Positions 44,297-53,200 of a stretch of 64,000 bases of DNA are shown one piece after another. The notes below the pieces were generated by a model, which was not told where the DNA came from, searched no databases, and worked only from the letters and a program-made list of their open reading frames with translations. Numbering within the stretch: the stretch's first letter is position 1; every line of letters begins with the position of its first letter. The stretch comes from Angomonas deanei. Its lineage: Eukaryota > Euglenozoa > Kinetoplastea > Trypanosomatida > Trypanosomatidae. The position numbers and the translations under genes are program-made. The stretch lies in the NCBI GenBank assembly GCA_903995115.1, contig LR877164.1, forward strand, positions 310,001 through 374,000. The letters run 5' to 3'.

Positions 44297-47200
44297 ATGT
44301 TCTCCGACTTTGTGAAGGAGGTGAGCCGTAGAAACAAAAGGAAGGAGTTCTCCTGCGGGAAACTCTTTATTACCTTTTTTTCTTGCTTAAAGAAGGAAAG
44401 AGGGTCATTTTTTGAAATGACGGCGCCCGTAAAGTTAATTATTTTACTTTATTGGGCCAGAAAGACGGGTGACGGTGTGGCCGCCGCCGTGCCCGCGGGC
44501 CTGACGCCCAAGGAGGCGGCGCAGTACAGGACGGAGGTGATGAGGGACCTGTGGGTCGAGGCCGGCATCGAGGACAGACTAACGGAGCCCATCCCCCTGG
44601 AGGAGGACCTCCTGGAGCAGCTGAACGAGTACTTCATGGAACGCATCGTCCAGCAGCTGCGTGTCGCCCTGAAAGACGTACCGGTGTTCGAGGGGGAGGA
44701 GAAGGAGGTGGTGTCTCTGCTGTCGCTGACGCCCATGTTCTTGTTCCTGGCACGAGCGCTCCCTGCCAGAGGGCAGCGAACGTTTACGGACGAGGAGATC
44801 CCAAGTCTGCTCCAGACCTCTCTCCTGTCCGACGCGGAGGTGGAGGCGATTGTCGGGCACTACGGTCTATTTCAGGCGGACAACATTGCCACGGACGGGG
44901 CACCACCGCCCCCCATCCCCCTCGCCGACCTTTTGTATGTGGAGTTCTGCTCCTACTTTTTCCGAAGCGTGTATCGCGACTGGTGTCACTTTGTGTTCAG
45001 CAAAGTACGCAAGACGAGAGAGACCCAGTGCGTGTTCTTCACCTGTTTCGCACTTTTTCTGCAAGGTAAGTGTGTTCCGCCGACGACGACGATGCTGCTG
45101 CCCCACTTCATGCTGTCGACCGCGTTTACCTGTGAGGCGGCGCGACAGTTCGGGGCGGAGGACCCCTCCAAGCCCCCTCTGTTGCAGCTCTCTCTGGATG
45201 CGGTGACGGACGAGTACTGCCAGCCGAGGGAGGGCTGCGACGTCACGGAGGGGGAGGAGGAGTACATGCGCAATATGCTGCTGCCGGTGAAACTGTACGC
45301 GGACGGGAAGGTGTACTGCCTGCAGCAGGTGTTGAGAAGTGTGCTGGGCGAGGTGGAGGTGCGGGTGCGGGGCCGCGACGAGTGGGGCCACAACGAGTTC
45401 TACCTGCTGCAGCAAAAGAGCGCGCTCCTCCGTCTGGTGGACCCTTTCCAGGACAGCGCACATCGCTTCTCACTCGTGACGTACGCCGCCGTGGGGCTGC
45501 TGCTCCGGGACGGTACCATGCGTCCAGTCTCCCCGCTGGACATGCTGCCGCGTGCGGACCTTCTGTCCTCGCCGAATATTGCCAAGTGCTTTGGGTACCT
45601 GAGCGATCTGTTGGGCACCGGAGGGGCGTACGCGAGGGACTGCGGCCGGGCCATCTCGGGACTGACGGGGTGCGGCGGAAAGGAGAGTCTGGGGGCGATG
45701 GTGGCCGACGAGGGTGGTTTCTTGTACGAGTACAGCATGGCGCTGGAGTGCCTGCAGCGTCTGTTTTCGCCTCTCATGAGCGAGAACGGGACGGCGACGA
45801 TACACCCTGTCGTGAAGGCGCTGGTGTGCGCCTTGCTGCCGGAGACGGACCTGACGGACTCGGTGGTCTGCTCTCTGCTGGATAAGTGCGACACGCGGAG
45901 GGAGGAGGTGGAGGCGGAAAAGCGGGCGGGGGCGACGAGCGAGGGAAGGATGACAGCGTCGGAGACCGGACTGCTTCTCACGCGCCGGTACCTCGGCCTG
46001 TGGTCTGAGGAGAAGGAGCTGGAAGGCGATGCGATGGGGAAGCTCAGCGATATCTTCCGTCTGTTTTCAGAGGGCACATACGAGTACACCGAGGAGGACC
46101 TCCTGCGTACCGACCTCCTCCGCACGCTGAATTCCCCTGCCGTGGAGGAACCGATGGATATGAACACCGACGCTGTGCGGTGCGATGAACTGATCACGGG
46201 CGAGGTGACAAAGCACTACAACGCGCTCATGAAGCAGCTGCCCGTGGCTGCCCTGAAGGATGACGACACAGGACAAGCGCTGAGAGAGTTCATACGACAA
46301 CACACGTACCTGTACAAGGTGCAGGCGGGGATCGATCGAGTGAAAGAAAGGCAACTGGAGTATAGTATGGGTGTGATTGATGGTGGGGTGAAACCTGAGA
46401 AAGAGGCTCAGCTGGCAACAGACCTGAAAGATGCAGAAGATCTGCGTGAGACGTTTGTCTGCAAGGAGTGCAGTCAGTCGCATCGACCGAAAAACCTCGA
46501 TTGCGTGTTTTGCCTCGCCCGGCGTCTGTTCGGCCCCAGCAGCACTCTCTACAAGAATCTGTTCGGGGAGGACTCGGCGCGCTATCGCCCGACGGACCCC
46601 AGCCGTGCCACAGAGGAGGTCAATCTGAACGAAAGGTTGATGCCGAACAACCGTAGCCACACGGTCTACTTTGAGAATATCTGCCGGTACGTGTTGGAGG
46701 ACATTTTTAACGACGCGTGGTCGACCATGCACACCCTGATGGAGGACAGCCTCGCCAGCGTGAAGTCGCTCCTCACCGATTCCGCCGTCAACAGTGTGGA
46801 CGTTTTTAACGACCGCATACGAAGTATCAAGGAGGGCTTGAGGGAGGAAGTCGGCGGCCGCTTCGGTGCGGCGGAGTGGACGACTGAACAGAGGGAGCTG
46901 GTGGAGGAGTTCACCGAGAACCTGTTGAAGCACGTGGACGCGTATGCAGAGGAACTGTCGCCGATTCTGGAGACGAAGTTACTCCGTGAGGCAAAACCGA
47001 ATGTGACGGTGGGCACCGACCCCACTCTCGCGGACCCATCGGAAAAACTGATCATTGTGACGGGCTACAGCTTCAGGGTCTCCGAGGTGCTGAGGCGAGC
47101 GGAAGAGCTGGTGCGGGGGTCGGAAAAGATCAGAAAGATTGTGTTTGCGGCCGACTGGGAGTTGTTTCTGGATGAGGATGTGGTGCTAGAGAGCACTGCG

Positions 47201-50200
47201 GTGGCGTTTTCAGCGCCGAACTTGATCACCTGCGACCCCGCTGAGCCCTCCCGTGTGAGCAAGAAGGGCGAGACGCTGTTTCCGGTGACGGTGGACACGA
47301 GCGGCCGTAAGGGGGCGGACGGCGTGGAGCAGCCAGGAGACTTTTCCGAGGCGGCGGCTAGCAAACGGCGCGGTGTGTCTGGAACGAGTGCCGGCATGAT
47401 TGACTTGTCGAACGTGGGAACGGTAATCGGTAAGCTGAACCTCCGCGCGAACGGCGGCGACGGTGGCGACGGAGCGAATGGGAGCGACGGCAAAGACGGC
47501 GCGGACGGTGTGGATGGCGAGGAGAGAGACAGTTATGTTGAACCTTCTGTTTATTCAAAAGTGGTGGTGATCTTCCCGACGGATCCTGCACCACCTGGAC
47601 GGGGCACAAATGCGACGTACGGAGGGTTCGGCGGCGAGGGCGGCCGTCCCGGTGCTATCGTTCTCCCGCGTGATGCCAGCAGCGCTCCGCTGTTGTCGGT
47701 TTCCGCTGATAAGGGTCGCAACGGGATGGATGGGAAGAACGGCCAGCCCGGAAAGTGCGGACGGCACGGCAATGAAGCCATGGTGAATGTGTTCACGCAT
47801 ATCCCGCGATATTTTGGCGGTGCTGATGTGACTCGTGTGCGTGGCTACACCAGCGAACCTGACACGGAACAAGGGGCCCGACGGGTGTGCGGAGTGACGG
47901 ACGGAAAGTATTGGAAGGAAAACTGCACACACAACATTTACAGTAACCGAGCTTATCCCAACCTCACGCGAGACTGCGGCGGACCGGACTACCTAAGGAC
48001 GGGGGGACGGCTGGTACGGCGGTCGGACTACAATGGCAGACTGGCTGGACACCAAGTGCCAATGGCGGCCGCTGCTGCATCCACGACGATTGACTTTCAC
48101 GCACTTGCCTCTGTGAACCCGTGCCTCAAGGAATCGGTCGCTGGAGGGATCGCGGCCGGTGCTCCACTGCCTAATAAGAACTACGATGCGTACATGGAAA
48201 ATGTCAGCGACGGACTCGAGAAGCGACGACAGCTGCAGCTGCATGTCATCACGACCCTCGACATGGCGTCCCTAGTGGAGCTGTCCGTTGAAACGGCGGT
48301 GAGGGTGAGCGAGAGATTCAGTGACTCGGAGTCGTTGAAGGGCAAACTGGAGAATGCAACCGACATTCACCTGTTGCTGCCAGCGGTTGGCTCCTCGCGG
48401 TGCATCCTGCGGTGGCTGGAGGACCGTCCTGAGGAGGTGCACACCCAATTCCGCTCCTATCTGGCTGAGTTTTCAGCCAAACGGTGGCCGCTGCACGGTA
48501 AGAAGTTGGACAGTGTGAGTGCGGAGTCGCTCATTCCTCTGGTGGAGCTGTACGGCAAGTTGAGTCTGCTGTTTGTTGAGCATTACAGCAAAGGGGATGC
48601 GCCGTCCCCGTCGGCCGAACTGCGCGGGGCGTTCCTGCGGTTTCGCCGCGTCTGGCCGTACTTCACCTCCTCCTTCGTTGCCTCGCTTCAGTCGGCGGCG
48701 CAGAATCTTTCCATGGACGTCGTGGTCCGCCTGTGCTTCGGACTGCCGACCGGCGTGGGCGGTTGCGTAGAATACTTGCGACTTCTATTCGCCAAGACCA
48801 CCCTGCTCCATCAAGGCACGAAGTGTGCCTCTCTCCTGGAGGAGGAGTTGCTGGAGCCGCCCACCGACGCTAATGCGCCGATTGGACTGTCACAGGTGAG
48901 GCAGCAAATAGAGACGTTGAACACCTTTAACTGTTCCACGCAGGAAATCCAGGGCGTGTTCGGGGAGACGCTGGGCCCTCTAGATGTGTCTTTTCTCATC
49001 CAGCTAATGCAGTCCCCTCATTACGCCCAGTTGGCGGAGGCGGCGGATACGAGAAACAAACTTGCATTCTTCTCCGCGGATGTGGAGACGTTGTACAAGG
49101 CGTGCTTGGGCATTTCGACAATGAAACCGCAGCGGTGCGAGGGGCAAGTGAATGCGGCAGTGGCCGTCTTGACGAAGTTCGCGGAGTTTTTCTTGCAAGG
49201 CCTCTCTGAAGAGGGTGGGGATGAGCCGACGGAGGGGGATACCTTTTTTCTTCTGTTTAGGACGGAAGTGGCTTTGCTGCTCAAGCACGCGCGCTACTTC
49301 ACGAGGACACTGCCTGCCGTATGTAGAGGTTTGAACGGAGTACTCGCCAACCTGCATTGTGCGTTGGAGAGGCAGTGCCTCCAAAACGTGAAGCCGTCTG
49401 ATCCCACCGCCACACGGCAGAGAAGACTCACGTGGTTCTCTCTGTGGGTGGACTACATGCTTTCGGACGAAAAGCAACCAGAACCGGACTGCCTCTCAAG
49501 GTTTAACGAAGTCCTTTGGGACTCTATCCAGTGCGTCGATGCGACCGTGTTTTCTGCGATTTCTCGCAAGGAACTATTGACGTGGAACCATTTGGTTAAC
49601 TTTTCGCTGGAGAAGGCGGAGGACCGGTGCATCCCTCAGCACGACCTGTGCGTCTCGTGGACGACGGGGGTGCAGTTTCCCTTGCGGAAGAGTGGCGCGC
49701 TGTCGCGCATGTATCAGGCGTCCAGTTTCTTTTTTAAGTTTCAATGCCTGCGGCTGGACCGACGGTCTCGGATAGAGAAGTGCATGCCAGTCGTACTGTG
49801 GGTCAACGAGAGAAGCGACGTGTTTGAGGCCAAGAGTGTGTCTCACTGCGTCATTTGCGGCCCGGGGAGCGCCAGACTAAACCGCGAGGGAGAACTGCTG
49901 GATGCCTGCAGAGGTAGCGGCAAGGTGCCGTTCTCCCGCTGCCACTGCCCGACACACGCGGAGGCGGAGTCGAAAATCAAACGCGCGACGGCGCTTGCGG
50001 GTGTGTCCGGCGCGGAGGAGGAACGGGAGAGCATGATACGGAACTGCCAGCTGTCGCACGGGATCTCCTCCCTATTCTTCCACCTGGACGTGCTGTGTTG
50101 CCTGGAAAGTGATACTGCCGCACTGGCGGCGATGGCAGCCGGGGACGACGGAGGCGGTGATACCCTTGGTGGTCTGCGGCCGTGGCCGGCGGAAGATCCT

Positions 50201-53200
50201 CTGAAGCCCACCACCGCTGACCCTGACCCCTTGCAGTGGAGGGAGAAGCTGGTCCCCTTTCTTGAGTTCCGTGGGCGATATGCCGTGGGGGCGGATCGCA
50301 AGCCGCTGCTGGAGTATCTGTCCCGTCGTGACGAGGGTCTCAACCCCCCACCCAACCTTCACCACAGTCCCTCCTTCCGCGAGGCGTTGAAGCGAGTTGG
50401 AGACGCCTCGGACGGCGTCCCCGCCGCGTTGACCAGGAAGCTGATCGAGGACGAACTTTTGTTTCTGTACCCCCACGGAGCCATGCTGTTTCAAAAGGTT
50501 CTTTCTATTTTTCCCGCCGATCGCGCGGACGAGATCGCCTCGCGGTGGTTGTATATGACGGTCGAGTGGTGGTTGCCGAAATCCCTCGAGGTAGGGTTTA
50601 CCACCTGCATGACGCTTTGCCTCAAAGATCCAGACTTCTTTGTGGATGAGTTGCCCCGACTTTGCCGCCGGCTGCGCCACTGCGACTCCACCTGGCTGTG
50701 GTTTGTTCTGCAGATTATACTGAATGAGATGACCGGGGCTGCACCGTGCAGCCTACCGATGGAGAGCGACACGGTACGGCCCTCCATCAGCTTCGACGGG
50801 GAAGAGCTCGTGATGCTGATGGGGGCGCTGGAGGGCCTCCCCGCTTATTACGCGGAGCAGTTTTACCGCAAGTTTGACCCCGTGAAGGGCGATGTGACGC
50901 TGAAGGAAGTGTTTCATGACATCCTCCAGGTCTCCTTCGAGGCTGTTTTTGACCGGTGGATACGTGTCCTATACGTTGGCGTAGAGAATGGGGCGTCCAG
51001 GGTGAAGAAAGCACACGACACGCTCCGGGCGTGGCTGTATGAGCTGGACGAGACCCAGTATGCCTCCTTCCGCTCCTTCCTGCGCTGTTTTTCCGCGGGC
51101 AGCTTGGTTCTGCTGGAGAAACTGATTGATGTGTTTGCGTCGAACGTCTTCGATCCAGTGGATTTGTTTTCACTAGTGGAATCTTTGCTTAAAACACACC
51201 ACATGGGGAGACAGGCTCCCGCGATCATGGAGGCGCTGAAGGTTGAAGAAGGAAAGGTTCGGAAAGATATGAAAAATATTCCCAAACAGCCGGTGTCCTT
51301 TGGGGAACTGGTGCGGAAGCTACCGGAAATGAAAAATGACGTGGATCTGGCCAAGGTGGTATACGAGTATGTCAGCCAACTTGCGGCCGACGAGGGGAAG
51401 CTCGTCGCGGAGCGCCGTTCGTTTAAGAAGGAGTTTGCAAAGAACCTGTCAGCGGCCGAGCGCGTCCGCGGTGCGCCGGAGTCCGCTGAGGAGCGGCAGT
51501 GGAGGACTGACGACAAGAAGGGAGCGGCCCCCATTCTGCAAACTCTCGCAGTTATTATCGCGTGCCTCCAGCGGGAGAAAAAGGTGACGCTCCACCCTGT
51601 CCAGGTGCTCGCCGTGTGCACGACGTGCAAGAAGCAGACGCTAGCGCAGATTGAGACCGGCGAGGGCAAGACTTTCCTTTCGGCGTGCGTGTTGGCTTTC
51701 AAGGCGTATTGCGGGTACAAGGTGGACTGCGTGACGAGCAGCGAGAGCTTGGTGATGGCATTTACGACGGAGACGACTCCCTTCTTCAAGGCTCTCTTTG
51801 GCGAATCCACCGGCGGTCGTGCCTTCTCCGCGAGCTCGGCCGATTCGACCACCAAGTTGGAGTGTGTGTTGTTCAGCACGATGGGGACGTTGATGAGTGA
51901 GACGCTGCTGGGCCAACGAAAGACGCGGAACAGTCACTGCCCCTGCCTCCTCCTTGACGAGGCGGACCTCCCGATGCTCACGCACCTGGGCCACATGCTG
52001 TACACGGCGACGGAGTGGACCCCGGGGTTTAAGCTGTCGCAGGCCACCCCTTCTCTTTTGCTGACTGCCACACGCGAGACGAACGCCCAGACGAAAAGTG
52101 ACGAGGAGCTGCATCAGACGCTGCTGGACGAGTTTTTCAAAATTGTGGGCACGAATGGTACCGAGGACGTTCACGGGACTCGTTCCACCATTCTGAACCG
52201 GGAACGTGCGGCACGCTTCGTCAGCTCGTGTCTGAGGAGCGTGAACCAAATGAAGGCGAACGTGGACTACGTGCTGGAGAATAACGATTCCGTACCTTAC
52301 GACAGCTCCACCGGCGAGACGCAGCAGAACATGGTGTGGAAGGATGGACTGAGCGAGTTTATCGCGATGGCGAAGGGCGTTCGTGTGCTGAACGAGACCA
52401 TCTCGCCCAATTTCCAGTCCACCCTCGACACCATCGACCCCTACGGCAAGAATGTGATGGCGATCACGGGCACGGTGGGCTGCTGGCGGTCGAGGAAGCT
52501 CTTCTCGGAGGCGTATGGACTGAAGACGGTTCGGTTTCCCCGTGCCTACCGCCGGCGGTTCGAACTGCTGCCATCGGTGGCATGCACGTCCGTCGGAGAC
52601 CACTTGGCGGCGATCACAAAGGAAGCGGCGGCGTCCATGGCCAGGAGCCAGCCGGTGCTCGTCATCGCCAAGACACACCAAGATGTGTTTGACATTGTGA
52701 ATTCCCTGAAAAACGGAGGAATCCCCACCTCGAGGATCACTCAGTACATGGGCGGTGACAAACCGGTGTTGCACCGTAGCATCGCGGGCGTTATTGTTTC
52801 CACCCCTGTTGCGGGGCGCGGAATGGACATTAAGATACCCGTGACGTTTGGTATAGTTGGTCTGCACGTGATTCTGACGTATGCCTGCGCGACCCGCGAG
52901 AGACAGCAGGTGTTGGGGCGGTCCGCGCGGCAGCGAGACATCGGCTCTGGCCGCATTATCGTCTTGGTGGAGCGGGCAGACGACCTTTACTTCACGGCGC
53001 TGAACGAGGTGACGGCGGTGGAAAAGCGGTCCCTGGCTCGCGTCTACGCCAACGACATCCCAGAGATGCACTTGGAGAGCTACCTCAAAACGTTTTTCGT
53101 GAAGAGAGTGCACGCCATATTGCGGCGGTCGTCTTTTGATGACATCGACCGAAAAGCCTTGCGGGCTGTCATGACGATGCGGTACGGTGACTGGGCGTCG

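Noticed and set aside
45064-45072. A GTAAGT sequence suggesting a 5' splice site in the giant gene
   Set aside because: The frame is open across it, it is identical in both copies, and no other sign of cis-introns was seen.
45400-46933. Long minus-strand frames opposite the giant genes
   Set aside because: They are shadows of the GC-rich coding frame; matching ones appear in both copies only because the + strand is conserved. They have no leaders or domains.
47449-47526. A true collagen gene segment
   Set aside because: The Gly-rich run is under 30 residues, lacks Pro at the usual positions and sits inside a continuous giant frame, so it is only collagen-like.
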